From Sulfuritalea sp. (lineage in GTDB: Bacteria > Pseudomonadota > Gammaproteobacteria > Burkholderiales > Rhodocyclaceae), in NCBI GenBank assembly GCA_016716965.1, contig JADJUP010000020.1, positions 1-30,636 on the forward strand: a stretch of 30,636 nt of DNA. The letters are read 5' to 3'. Below are positions 5,599 through 13,773 of this stretch, piece after piece (the stretch's first letter is position 1; each line of letters starts with the position of its first letter). Below the pieces are notes generated by a model. It saw only the letters and a list, made by a program, of their open reading frames with translations, made no database searches and was not told the origin of the DNA. Made by a program: the position numbers and the translations under genes.

Positions 5599-5849
5599 CA
5601 CGTGATGGCTGGCTCCTCTACGACGATTGGGGTATCGAGTTGTCTACGGCGCTCAACTTCCTTCGAGCGCCGATGGTTCTTTGTGGTCTGGCGGAGGTAC
5701 GCCCCGATGCAGGCGGATGCGCGTTCTGCCGGGGTCAGGTCGGAGTAGAGCGGATTGAGACGTGAAGCCTCCCTGCTCCACTGCTGTTCGAGGGCGGCGA
5801 GGACATCTGGTACATCAGCATTTGGGACACGGATAGTCAGGTTAGCCAT
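5598..5849 (-). CDS. Small phage protein of unknown function (83 aa)
   Basis: The product begins MANLTIRVPNADVPDVLAAL, with a beta strand and a helix, then a Trp-containing helix and a basic segment QTTKNHRRSKEVERRRQ, and ends acidic. No family is recognised. The ATG follows the upstream stop directly and the gene overlaps the CAP gene at its end. It lies at the junction of tail and lysis genes, as small chaperone-like or assembly proteins often do; this is only positional inference. Confidence 0.6.
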   Translation of the reverse strand: MANLTIRVPNADVPDVLAALEQQWSREASRLNPLYSDLTPAERASACIGAYLRQTTKNHRRSKEVERRRQLDTPIVVEEPAIT

Positions 5850-6557
5850 CTAGACCTGCTCCTGATACTTGATGTAGGAGCCAGCGAGGACGGTTGTATT
5901 CGCGGCATCGGATGTATCCTGCGCCCACTGCAATTTCAATGAGCCAGTGTTTGCCCCGTTTGCGATTGCTCCCCAGAATCTGATTATTACGGGGCTGGTG
6001 CCAGCAATAGTTACAGTGGAATCAGTGGCGAGAGAAGCGGTGTCTTCTGCTGCGGCTGAAGCACCGTCGTTCAATAGTAGCCCGTAAGCCCCAACTGCCC
6101 CAGACGGCCCGGAGAATGTCATCTTGAAGTCCGGCGTGGCAGCACTCGTGACAAACAAGACTCCCTCAAACTGCCATTTCTCGTTTGCGGCAACCGAGAA
6201 TAGAAGGTCGTCATCATCCTGTACGGTAGTGTTGGAGTTAACGGTCTCGTCCGCATCCTTCACAATCAACGACATGCCACCACCCCCTGAAGCGGCACCC
6301 AGTTCCTGGAGCGCGGCCTCTACATCTGTCCCGGTGAAGTACCCACCGGAGTCGGTAATTGAGATTGCTGACGCATCGTGGGCGTCCGAAGAGTCAGTGA
6401 GGTGTGCTTCTGCATCGGACTGGAGTTCCGCCAGTGCGCCCTCAACATCGGTCGCAGTGAAATCGCCAGCGGTGTCGAGGATGCTAACCGCACTGGCGTC
6501 GTGGGCGTCCGAGGTATCGGCCTCATGTGTTGCAGCGAGAGGGGTAATATAGGCCAT
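5850..6557 (-). CDS. Virion (tail fibre/appendage-like) protein with duplicated AHDAS repeat (235 aa)
   Basis: Two tandem copies of a repeat of about 36 residues open the protein. Each has SDAHDASA followed by a hydrophobic-Asp segment and a [DG]xFT[AG]TDVExALxEL motif, at about residues 14-47 and 53-88. This motif recurs in phage tail and appendage proteins. After a Gly-rich linker (SGGGG) comes a beta-rich C-terminal domain of about 140 residues rich in Ala, Thr and Ser, likely a jelly-roll or head-binding unit. The ATG overlaps a TAA that belongs to the C-terminal remnant of the tail gene now separated by the HNH gene. The exact location in the virion is unknown. Confidence 0.65.
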   Translation of the reverse strand: MAYITPLAATHEADTSDAHDASAVSILDTAGDFTATDVEGALAELQSDAEAHLTDSSDAHDASAISITDSGGYFTGTDVEAALQELGAASGGGGMSLIVKDADETVNSNTTVQDDDDLLFSVAANEKWQFEGVLFVTSAATPDFKMTFSGPSGAVGAYGLLLNDGASAAAEDTASLATDSTVTIAGTSPVIIRFWGAIANGANTGSLKLQWAQDTSDAANTTVLAGSYIKYQEQV

Positions 6558-6598
6558 TACACTGCCCTCCAGCGGGAAGATGTGGCGTCATACCAGCC
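6557..6598 (-). pseudogene. Orphan C-terminal codons of a tail gene (remnant)
   Basis: Read on the minus strand this encodes GWYDATSSRWRAV and a TAA that overlaps the ATG of the next gene. The tail protein 586 bp upstream ends in LWYDSTSSRWRAF. Eleven of the last twelve residues are alike or conserved, while many codons differ synonymously. It has no start of its own and is cut off by the HNH gene, so it looks like the original end of the tail gene or of a further repeat of it. Confidence 0.7.
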
Positions 6599-6622
6599 GC
6601 AGTTTAGTTGTATACTGAGGCC

Positions 6623-7162
6623 ATGAAACGACTGTGTACGGTTGATGGTTGCGAACGCCCTCACAAAGCCAGGGGGATGTGCTTTCTGCATTGGCAGAGA
6701 TGGCGCAAGGCCATGCTTGTAGTCTGGCCTAGAAGCACTCCTCGCTGCCCAGATCCCGAAATGTTTGTCGAGCGTACCGCTACCTGTTGGCTCTGGCGCG
6801 GAGCGCTTAACAAGGGTGGCTATGGGTGGTTCCAGCGCAGCGCTAAGCGCCATCTTGCCCACCGCTGGTTTTATGAGGCGTACCTGGGGGGAATCCCTGA
6901 AGGACTCGTCATTGACCATCTGTGCCGTGTTAGGAATTGCGTAAACCCGGACCACTTGGAAGTAGTCACCAGCGGTGAGAACGTCAAGCGCGGCATGGTG
7001 GCCACCGCTACGCATTGCTTGCGCGGACACGAGTTTACCGCCGCGAACACTCGGATGGTCCCTAACGGGAAATACCGGACGAGGCGCTGTAGGCCATGTG
7101 ATGCTATTCGGAAGGCGGAGCAAAGGTTGCGGATGGCTCATGCTAAAATGCCCTCCACCTAG
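6623..7162 (+). CDS. HNH homing endonuclease (179 aa), opposite strand
   Basis: The N terminus has a Cys/His finger (CTVDGCERPHKARGMCFLHW, residues 5-24). The HNH core follows: WLWRGALNKGGYG, AHRWFYE (H80), VIDHLCRVRNC (D98, H99) and NPDHLEVV (N108, H111), with C101 and C106, as in the HNH_3 type. A C-terminal module HCLRGHEFTAANT...CRPCD (H131 to D160) adds another zinc-type DNA-binding unit. Such enzymes nick or cut DNA and spread by gene conversion. It is the only long gene on the plus strand, inserted among tail genes, and its last codons overlap the tail gene stop by 20 nt. The ATG at 6623 has a close GAGG; an in-frame TTG lies at 6608. Confidence 0.9.
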   Translation: MKRLCTVDGCERPHKARGMCFLHWQRWRKAMLVVWPRSTPRCPDPEMFVERTATCWLWRGALNKGGYGWFQRSAKRHLAHRWFYEAYLGGIPEGLVIDHLCRVRNCVNPDHLEVVTSGENVKRGMVATATHCLRGHEFTAANTRMVPNGKYRTRRCRPCDAIRKAEQRLRMAHAKMPST

Positions 7163-8300
7163 ATGACGTACTATCATACCACAGTCCGGTGCTATTGTCC
7201 GGCTGCAACGTGATGTCTCCGTTGAGGGCAAACCGATTGGCGGCGGTGCTCCCGGCGTCCTCGTCTTTCAGGACAATATCGAACGAGCCGACATTGAAGA
7301 TGAGAATGACGCGTCCATCGGCACCACCGGCGAGGCCGGTGATGTCGCGGGATGCATCGGTGGACAACCGCATCACGCTGCATGCGGAAAACCCCGTTGG
7401 GGCGTAGTCGTTCTGCGTACTCGTAATTTGCGATGGGGAAATGTCCGCAGTGAGCGCCCACGCTGCGGTGGTGGCAGCGACACTTCCGCCCCAATACCCC
7501 GCGCAGATCCACCTGTTCGAGTATCCAGCGTCGTAAAACAGCGAAACGCCAGCACCAGGTGCAAGCACTATGTCAGCGCCGATAGCGAACCTGCTACTTG
7601 CTAAACTCCCTGTGTCCTCATTCTTGAGGGTAATGGTGTATGCGCCATTATTAATAAGAATGCGATAATCACTCAAAGCCGCACCGGTCGATGTCGGAAC
7701 AGAACCGTTCACCATGCCGGTAATGGTGGCTGCACCCACCGATGCTGCGATAGTGAGTAGGGAGTGGGTAAATCTATTGGACGCTACCCAATCCCCGTAA
7801 GTGCCTGTAGTTAAAGCCTCTTGCTCGGTTCGTAGCCCGACCAATCCCGATATGCCTACGGTCTGGGTGGGCACATTGTTATTAGCCCCAACATTGACCT
7901 CGGCCTCCCCGGAGGAATTAATCGCGCCAACCGCTAGCCCGTAGTACGGCTCGTTGGACAGGCCGCTGACGTATGCCTTGGAGGCAAGCTCGGCGGGGGT
8001 GGCGTCCAGTCGATGCACAAAATATATCGCTGGGACGACGACTGACCCGGTATCTGTTTGAACCTGCATCCCGTTCTCATCCTGCCGGATGATCCCGCCG
8101 CCGCTTTCAATCGTGTTCGCAGAGATGTTCGGGTGTGGACTGTTCACGTCTACCAGCGATTCGCCCCAGTCGAGGCCAAGGTGGTCTGTCATCCCTTCTT
8201 CAAGGTCGTCGATACGGCGGCGGGCAACTGCCAATGCGGAGGAGAGCGATGCCACCTGTGCCGCCAGTGCAGCGAAGTCCTGTTCGCTAATTTCAGGCAT
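7143..8300 (-). CDS. Tail/fibre-like virion protein with repeated beta domains (385 aa)
   Basis: The N terminus is a short coiled coil (ISEQDFAALAAQVASLSSAL onward). The middle is Gly/Asn/Ser-rich. Two related beta domains follow, one around residues 223-288 (ILINNGAYTITLKNEDTG, SRFAIG, LFYDAGYSNRW) and one around 328-385 (ILIFNVGSFDIVLKDEDAG, NRFALNG, LWYDSTSSRWRAF). This type of domain is common near the ends of phage fibre and appendage proteins. ATG at 8300 overlaps the upstream stop. The 3' end is adjacent to and overlapped by the HNH gene, and a second copy of its last codons lies beyond the HNH gene. Confidence 0.7.
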   Translation of the reverse strand: MPEISEQDFAALAAQVASLSSALAVARRRIDDLEEGMTDHLGLDWGESLVDVNSPHPNISANTIESGGGIIRQDENGMQVQTDTGSVVVPAIYFVHRLDATPAELASKAYVSGLSNEPYYGLAVGAINSSGEAEVNVGANNNVPTQTVGISGLVGLRTEQEALTTGTYGDWVASNRFTHSLLTIAASVGAATITGMVNGSVPTSTGAALSDYRILINNGAYTITLKNEDTGSLASSRFAIGADIVLAPGAGVSLFYDAGYSNRWICAGYWGGSVAATTAAWALTADISPSQITSTQNDYAPTGFSACSVMRLSTDASRDITGLAGGADGRVILIFNVGSFDIVLKDEDAGSTAANRFALNGDITLQPDNSTGLWYDSTSSRWRAF

Positions 8301-10416
8301 CGGCGTAAGCCCCCTGCCTGTCTACTCTCACCAGGCTGACCTTGACCATGTCGCCAATAGCCGTCTGGGCGGGGTGCTTTCCGGGGGTGGCGAGGACGTT
8401 GGTCACTTCCACTTTCTTGACGAGGACACGGGTATTGCGTCCTCGCTCATAGCCCTCCATCTCAAGGAGGAGTTCCGTCCCCTCGTTCTGCCAGTCGCGC
8501 CACCTGCGGGCGCACTCGCTCGCGCTGATGCCCGTCATCCGTCCATTCACTTCTGCCCCATCAATCGCCCAGATGCCGAGGGAGATGACATCAGTGTGCT
8601 CAGGGTGGGAGTATCCATGCGCCCATGCCTCGCGGATGGCGGGCCGGATGGTGCCAGCGCCTCCGATGTCGAGAGACCATGCGTCGCCGTTACCGGGGTT
8701 GCCGCCCCCAGACCACCCGGAACCAGTCAGGACGGTCGCGGTGTTCGAGGTGATGGTCATTGTCTTCGAGTCGCAGGTGATGGTCGCACCGATGAGGCAG
8801 TTTGTGGTGAGGGAGAGTCGCGTATCCGTGAGAGTGGTGTCGTTCGTGGTCACTGCTGCATCCGCACTGCCGCCCATCGCCGCGCTACCGTCGAGCTTCA
8901 CTTCGAGGAATCGCCCCGTGTTGTTCGCTGCGGCATAGCGGGAGACCTTGCTCCATCCGACACCCGTAATCGGGGCTGTGCCACCCCCCGTCTCGGCCTC
9001 ATCAAGGAGGTTGGTATACGACTCAGCCCCCGTCTTGGAGTCCCAGCGGTAGGAGACCGTCAGGGATTCGTTCGTGCGGGAGAAGTCACAGAGGGTATCC
9101 ACGCCCACGAGCGTCGAGAGTTCCGAGAGGTCCGAACCGGGCATCATCACGCCGGTCTCCAGCGTCATGCTTGTCCCGAAGTGATAGTTGGCGTCATCGG
9201 TGTCCCTGCCGCCGCCACGTCCCAGTTTGAGGTAGCGCACGCCGGTAGCGCCGTAGCCGGTCACCAGTTCTGGGTTCGTGCCGGAGGTTATGACGGCGAG
9301 ACAATACGCCTTGGATGAGCCATCGAGGCGCGCCCACTCCTGGTAGATGTAGTCGTGACCGACTGTCTCCGAGTGCGTGTCAACACCCATCTTGCAAATG
9401 AAGGTTGTGCCGTTGCTGGCTTCGTCCGTCACCACCATATAGATGAAGTCGCCGTACTCCACGCCACAGCGCACCCAGAAGCGGAAGTCGGGGCGGAAGG
9501 TTATCTCTGGCCCACGCTTCTTCGAGCGCCCGGTTCGGATCTGGAAGAGCCCGCTTGAACTAGGAACCCAAAGGCTCCCTTGCGCCACGAAGGCGCAACG
9601 AGTGTTATCGACGTGGGCTGTTTTGAAGAGCTGCGGTGCCTGGTTTTTGAATCTTGACTGCGGGTCTGGCGCGTAGATCCCGTCGCCTTTCCCCACCCAC
9701 GGGATACCACCGTAGTCGGTGATGCTCTTGACAGCGTATGTGGTATCACCCACTGCGTACTGATTGGGAGAGGCGGGAGCCCAGTTTGTAAGAGTAAGTG
9801 GGGTACTTGAACAGTTTGAGACCTTGTTTGTCGATTCGGCACGCCAAAGGTAAGAACCAACCACGCCCAGGGCGATGGCGTAGGTATTGTCACTGGCCTG
9901 CGTGTACGTGCCCGCCGTCGTCCTCTTGAATATCTTGGTGCTCTCACCGCAGGCGATGATGAGTTCACTGTTAAAGACGGTTGCATCGACAGCACTGACG
10001 CCACCCCCAAGGTCCTCGTCCTCCGTGACGGTATTCGTTGCCGGGTCAAAGTAGTAAACGTATCGCCCGCCGATAATGAAAATCTTGGAATCGAACGGGA
10101 TGAGCTTGATATGGTCGGCATTCGCGGCGGTGAGCGAGTAAACTTTCGGGGGGAACAGGAGGAGCCCGTGATAGGTGGCATCGGCGTTCGCCTTCGCGTA
10201 CGTCGCAGGGTCTCCACTCAAGCGGTCAATGTTCAGGCCACCGCTGAACGGATGGATGGGAATGCGCCAGCGGCGAAGGGGGTCACCCGGTTCCCACGGG
10301 CGAGGCTCAATAACTAAACCAACGCCGCCCTTGTCGGTCGGCATTAGTGGGAAGTCAAAGATGTTGGAAGAGGCGTCGGTGACGCGGATCCCGCTGACGA
10401 AGGTGTTTGTTGCCAT
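8293..10416 (-). CDS. Large tail/baseplate-like structural protein (707 aa)
   Basis: This is the largest intact gene in the window. Residues about 50-400 show recurring short beta segments with aromatic and Gly-Gly turns (KIFIIGGRYVYYFDPATN, SELIIACGESTKIFKR, GSLWVPSSSGLFQIRTG), suggesting a beta-propeller. The C-terminal third (about 430-690) has further beta segments and ends in a region resembling receptor or baseplate domains (EGTELLLEMEGYERGRNTRV). No enzymatic motif is visible. It starts directly after the previous stop and overlaps the next gene by 8 nt. Tail hub, fibre or receptor-binding protein are all possible; the assignment is by context and fold pattern. Confidence 0.6.
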   Translation of the reverse strand: MATNTFVSGIRVTDASSNIFDFPLMPTDKGGVGLVIEPRPWEPGDPLRRWRIPIHPFSGGLNIDRLSGDPATYAKANADATYHGLLLFPPKVYSLTAANADHIKLIPFDSKIFIIGGRYVYYFDPATNTVTEDEDLGGGVSAVDATVFNSELIIACGESTKIFKRTTAGTYTQASDNTYAIALGVVGSYLWRAESTNKVSNCSSTPLTLTNWAPASPNQYAVGDTTYAVKSITDYGGIPWVGKGDGIYAPDPQSRFKNQAPQLFKTAHVDNTRCAFVAQGSLWVPSSSGLFQIRTGRSKKRGPEITFRPDFRFWVRCGVEYGDFIYMVVTDEASNGTTFICKMGVDTHSETVGHDYIYQEWARLDGSSKAYCLAVITSGTNPELVTGYGATGVRYLKLGRGGGRDTDDANYHFGTSMTLETGVMMPGSDLSELSTLVGVDTLCDFSRTNESLTVSYRWDSKTGAESYTNLLDEAETGGGTAPITGVGWSKVSRYAAANNTGRFLEVKLDGSAAMGGSADAAVTTNDTTLTDTRLSLTTNCLIGATITCDSKTMTITSNTATVLTGSGWSGGGNPGNGDAWSLDIGGAGTIRPAIREAWAHGYSHPEHTDVISLGIWAIDGAEVNGRMTGISASECARRWRDWQNEGTELLLEMEGYERGRNTRVLVKKVEVTNVLATPGKHPAQTAIGDMVKVSLVRVDRQGAYADA

Positions 10417-11778
10417 TTAGTTGACGGTCAGTCGCGCCTCCGAATAAGAATCGGAGTACACATACACGTCGGGGACTTCCGCCTGGAGGACATCCTGGAT
10501 GCGCTCCTCCTGCTTCTTGCGCTCCCTGCGGTATTCCTCGTCCCAGTATTTCTGGCGCTCCTGCACCCATTCCGAATGCTGGAGGCCAATCGAGAGCGGC
10601 CCTTGCATCTGGCGGAAAAGGACCTGCATCGTCCGGGCAATCACCCAATCCTGGTCAACGTGCTTTACTTCAGTGTTCTCATTCGCCCATGCCGTTTCAG
10701 GGCGGAGGCCGAAGAGATACATTGGGGTGGGGATGACCCCTTGTGAGGCAACGATGCGAAGTTGTCCACGTCCGAAGGCGGAGTCACGGAAGTCCCAGCG
10801 CTCATTGTCGAGGGTCATGGATGGCATCGGGTCCCATACGTCCGAAGTTAGTCCAGTCCATGTCGTGCGGAAGATGCCTTTCACCTGCGCCTTGTTCGAT
10901 ACCCACCACGGAAGGGGGAGGCTGTTGGCCTCTGTCGAATAGACGGCCACCTCATCGAAGTCAACGGCGACACCATTCGCCGTGGCACCCAGCCGTACCC
11001 GGAGGTCGTGGCAACCAGCCGGGGCGGTGACTTCCATATAGACCCGTCCCGGAGCACTGCCGGTGTATGTCTTGAGGTCGATGGTCGCAGCGTTCGTGTT
11101 GTCGTATGCGCGGACAGTGGCAGTTGTGGTAGCAGCGGTTGGGCGGGCTATTGCGGAGATGTGGTACGTCGCACCGGGGACAACCGCGAGCGCGGCGGCG
11201 TTCTGTGCATATCCGCCCGCATCTGTGGTAGTGACGCGCAACCAGCGTTTACCCCAGAGAGATGGCTCAGCAGTGACCTTGGAAAGGGTGGCGTTGCTGT
11301 TGCCCCAGTCGGTGGTGTTGTTCTGTTCCATGTCGCCATCCGGCATCTCCGTCAGGAGCGTCCATTCCGGCAGGAAGCAGTCCTGCGTCATCACCTGGTC
11401 GAGAGTATCCAACACCTTCTGCGGGTGCATGAACGCCCACAATTGGTAGCGGTCTCCAGCAGCGGTGGCGGCGCTGTATACCGGGTTAACCGTTACCGTG
11501 CCACTGGAGGACGTGGACGCAGTGCAGGGGCGTATTTCCAGTTCGGGTGCCGCTGCCGCTCCGCCTGCATCATATTCAATCCGTGCCCACATTCCCTTGT
11601 ACTTGTCATCGGGATAGCCCGAGGACTGGAGCATCCCAGTATCGACAATAGTCGAAGTAGAGCCACCCGTTGCGGTTCCGTATTCCCCGAAACCTTCTCT
11701 CAGGATGCGCTTAAGAAGTGTCGCTCTTGTATATGCCTCGACGGTGGCCGTCGTCCACGAACCAGTAATCAGGGCCAT
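10417..11778 (-). CDS. Virion protein with internal carbohydrate-binding-like jelly roll (453 aa)
   Basis: The N terminus (about 1-130) is an alpha/beta region with LLKRILREGFGEY, typical of connector- or appendage-associated phage proteins. Residues about 148-285 look like a CBM-type jelly roll: DMEQNNTTDWGNSNATLSKV at the start, VVPGATYHISAIARP in the middle and VAVDFDEVAVY at the end. The C terminus ends with a charged helix (QERQKYWDEEYRRERKKQEE) and a short Tyr/Ser-rich strand. Such domains in phages often bind glycans on the host surface or decorate particles. Exact location is unknown. Confidence 0.6.
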   Translation of the reverse strand: MALITGSWTTATVEAYTRATLLKRILREGFGEYGTATGGSTSTIVDTGMLQSSGYPDDKYKGMWARIEYDAGGAAAAPELEIRPCTASTSSSGTVTVNPVYSAATAAGDRYQLWAFMHPQKVLDTLDQVMTQDCFLPEWTLLTEMPDGDMEQNNTTDWGNSNATLSKVTAEPSLWGKRWLRVTTTDAGGYAQNAAALAVVPGATYHISAIARPTAATTTATVRAYDNTNAATIDLKTYTGSAPGRVYMEVTAPAGCHDLRVRLGATANGVAVDFDEVAVYSTEANSLPLPWWVSNKAQVKGIFRTTWTGLTSDVWDPMPSMTLDNERWDFRDSAFGRGQLRIVASQGVIPTPMYLFGLRPETAWANENTEVKHVDQDWVIARTMQVLFRQMQGPLSIGLQHSEWVQERQKYWDEEYRRERKKQEERIQDVLQAEVPDVYVYSDSYSEARLTVN

Positions 11779-11787
11779 ATATACAGT

Positions 11788-11982
11788 CTAACGCATCATC
11801 TGACGCCGGATCTTCTGCGGGTACACTCTGCTGGATCTACGCACGGCCCAACCGCTACCGGACATCACTATTGGTGATAGGACAAGAGCGCCAGAACCAG
11901 TGAAAGTTATACCGCTAGACTCACCCGGAGGGAAGTACCTGTCAGCGAAGTACCGTTGGGCGAAATAGCGGTTGCCGAACAC
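11788..11982 (-). CDS. Small virion-type protein with RYF repeats (64 aa)
   Basis: It starts at GTG 11982 and opens with three short repeats RYFAQRYFADRYFPPG (residues 5-20), then a Gly/Ser-rich strand region and a very basic tail (VRRSSRVYPQKIRRQ). Short proteins with repeated [RN]RYF units followed by PPG are common beside phage tail or capsid-decoration genes. The repeats probably act as a peptide that binds another virion subunit. It overlaps the preceding gene's stop. Confidence 0.55.
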   Translation of the reverse strand: MFGNRYFAQRYFADRYFPPGESSGITFTGSGALVLSPIVMSGSGWAVRRSSRVYPQKIRRQMMR

Positions 11983-12860
11983 TACGCACCGTCCAGGGTG
12001 AGCGAACTGCGGTTCCCATCTGCGTCCACCGTGGCGATAATGCGGTCGGTCGTGCCGTCCACTCCCTTAATCGTAATCGTGGTGGTAGCCGCGCCACTCA
12101 GCTCGCCAGCAAGCGCCGCCGTGATGATCCGCAACAGTTCGGCGGCGGTGTAGGAATCCTCGATGACTTCGGTCCACGGGTTGCTGCCGCTGCCCGCGTC
12201 GTTCATCTTCTCGCCCATCGTGCCCACGTCGTTGTAACTGGCAGCGACGGCGTTCCAGACCGCATCGCGCATACCCTCAACGGTCAGGTCGCCGTAAGAG
12301 AGAATGTCGGCAGTGAGTTCCCCGACACCCGTGAGAATGCTGCCCGTGGCCGTACCAGAGCCTGTGAGCGCGGCCAGGATTGCTCCGAAGCCTTCAAGGT
12401 CGGCAGAGGAGATAGTGCCGCTACCGCCGATGTCCGCCACCGCTGCGAGGAACGCTTGCAGGTTGGCCGCAGTGACGGTGCCCGTGCCGACGAGGGCAGC
12501 CGCGAGCTGGACGATGAGACCACCATCAGCGGTGATCCCACCCGTCCCGGTGAGTGCGGCTACGGCCAGCCGGACGGCCCACCCGTCTGCGTCCGTAATA
12601 CCCCCGCTTCCTGTCACGTTGTTGTGTGAAGACAGCGCCCCGGCCTTCATCGGCAACAGGTAGGAGCCGGGGTGTGTGTATCCATCGGGCACGCCAGCGA
12701 GTGCGGTGGTAATCCCTTCGCCGAACGTAAGGTTGCGCTTCGACCCGGACAGGCAGCGGTTTCCAACCAGGGCGCTGGGGTATGCGTTATTGCTCACCGT
12801 CGCACCGAACGTCAGGTAGAGACCACCGTTGTCCCGGAAACCATTGGCAACCAGTCCCAC
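11982..12860 (-). CDS. Virion protein with Gly/Thr repeats and GTMGEKMNDAG motif (292 aa)
   Basis: The middle (about residues 80-180) has repeated units of roughly 25 residues built on LTGTGGITADG, LVGTGTVTAANL, IGGSGTISSADL and LTGSGTATGS. The C-terminal third carries MRDAVWNAVAASYNDVGTMG and the following EKMNDAGSG, a signature I associate with siphovirus structural proteins, ending in a small beta domain. It starts with GTG at 12860, preceded by a GGAGG that lies inside the out-of-frame 3' end of the upstream gene. It is probably a tail or capsid appendage protein. Confidence 0.6.
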   Translation of the reverse strand: MGLVANGFRDNGGLYLTFGATVSNNAYPSALVGNRCLSGSKRNLTFGEGITTALAGVPDGYTHPGSYLLPMKAGALSSHNNVTGSGGITDADGWAVRLAVAALTGTGGITADGGLIVQLAAALVGTGTVTAANLQAFLAAVADIGGSGTISSADLEGFGAILAALTGSGTATGSILTGVGELTADILSYGDLTVEGMRDAVWNAVAASYNDVGTMGEKMNDAGSGSNPWTEVIEDSYTAAELLRIITAALAGELSGAATTTITIKGVDGTTDRIIATVDADGNRSSLTLDGA

Positions 12861-12862
12861 TA

Positions 12863-13763
12863 TTAGCCTCCGTAGGCGTAGTTAATATCGGCCATGAACG
12901 TGCCGCCGGATGTTGTCGCGCCCGTCTGGAAACACGAGGAACTGAATGTTCGCGCCATCCCGAATCCTCGGGTACGACGGCGCGGCCGATGCGAAGTCGT
13001 ACTTGTTATAGAGGCCCGTCGCGGGGACCGGAATCGCGGGCCCGAGCGGCGCGCATAGCCCGATGATGACCGTCCCCGAAGCGTGGGCCGTGCCAGCCCA
13101 CACCAGGTTCACGATGTCCGATACGCCGGTGTCTCCCGCCGCCAACGGCAGGAAGGGGTTGTACTTGTTCGCCGCCGCGCCAGTGTTCAGCAGTGCTCCG
13201 ACCGGGAGCGAAGCCGTGGATGTGAAGGTGGTAGTCGCACCAGCCCCGCCGCCCGTGTCGAGGTAGTTGATGATGCAGGTCGGTGCGTTGGCCCCCATCA
13301 CGGTATCGCACGCCACAAAGAGCCGCAGGCCAGTGCCATTCGGGTAGCGGTCGCCCGTGCCCGCTCCAGCGCCGATGGCTGTCATGGTAACAGTCTTTGT
13401 CCCCGTGCTGGTGACGTTCGCACCAGACAACGGGACGTACCCCACGAGGTCGATCGGCATGATCAGCCACGGCGCGCCCGCCGCCGCTACCATCATCCCG
13501 CCCATATTGAGCATGTGCTTCGTCGCCGTGGATACGTCCCCGCCGTGGTAGAGCGCCCCCTCCGACCACGTATCATCGGTCGCGACATAGGTCAGGTCTG
13601 CGGTCGCGAAGGTGGCAGCGGGCGGTGAACCGGCATGGCCCGCCATGAGCGTCCACGTCCCGGCTACCTGGGCTGCTGAAAGCGCCTTGTTCGCGAAGAT
13701 GTAACCCGCCTGGCCATCGACCGTGATCTTGGTAAGCAAATCGTCGTGTGACGTAAATCCCAT
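12863..13763 (-). CDS. Virion protein with a C-terminal frame break (299 aa if joined)
   Basis: The frame from ATG 13763 is a beta-rich Gly/Ala/Thr protein with TWTLMAGHAGSPPAATFATA near residue 36 and PFLPLAAGDTGVSDI near 206. It ends out of frame with PDGRDNIRRHVHGRY at 12882. Skipping one base near 12921-12935 (at TTT-C-CAG on the minus strand) gives instead TGATTSGGTFMADINYAYGG and a stop at 12863, which looks like a natural ending and brings the GGAGG of the next gene into the coding end. An extra C in the assembly is the simplest cause; a programmed +1 shift is the alternative. It is related in pattern to the next upstream gene. The function is structural, unspecified. Confidence 0.65.
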
Positions 13764-13773
13764 GTTGCGCCTC

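Noticed and set aside
6609..6614. TATACT before the HNH gene as its promoter
   Set aside because: It is only 8 nt before the ATG, has no -35, and lies within the orphan tail-gene codons; not enough to call.
6557..7231. Minus-strand ORF of 224 codons across the HNH gene
   Set aside because: Mostly antisense shadow of the HNH gene; only its last 13 codons are meaningful, as the orphan tail-gene ending.
8089..9318. Long plus-strand ORF of 409 codons
   Set aside because: It lies wholly opposite two well-formed virion genes, has Arg/Pro/His-rich shadow composition and no ribosome site.
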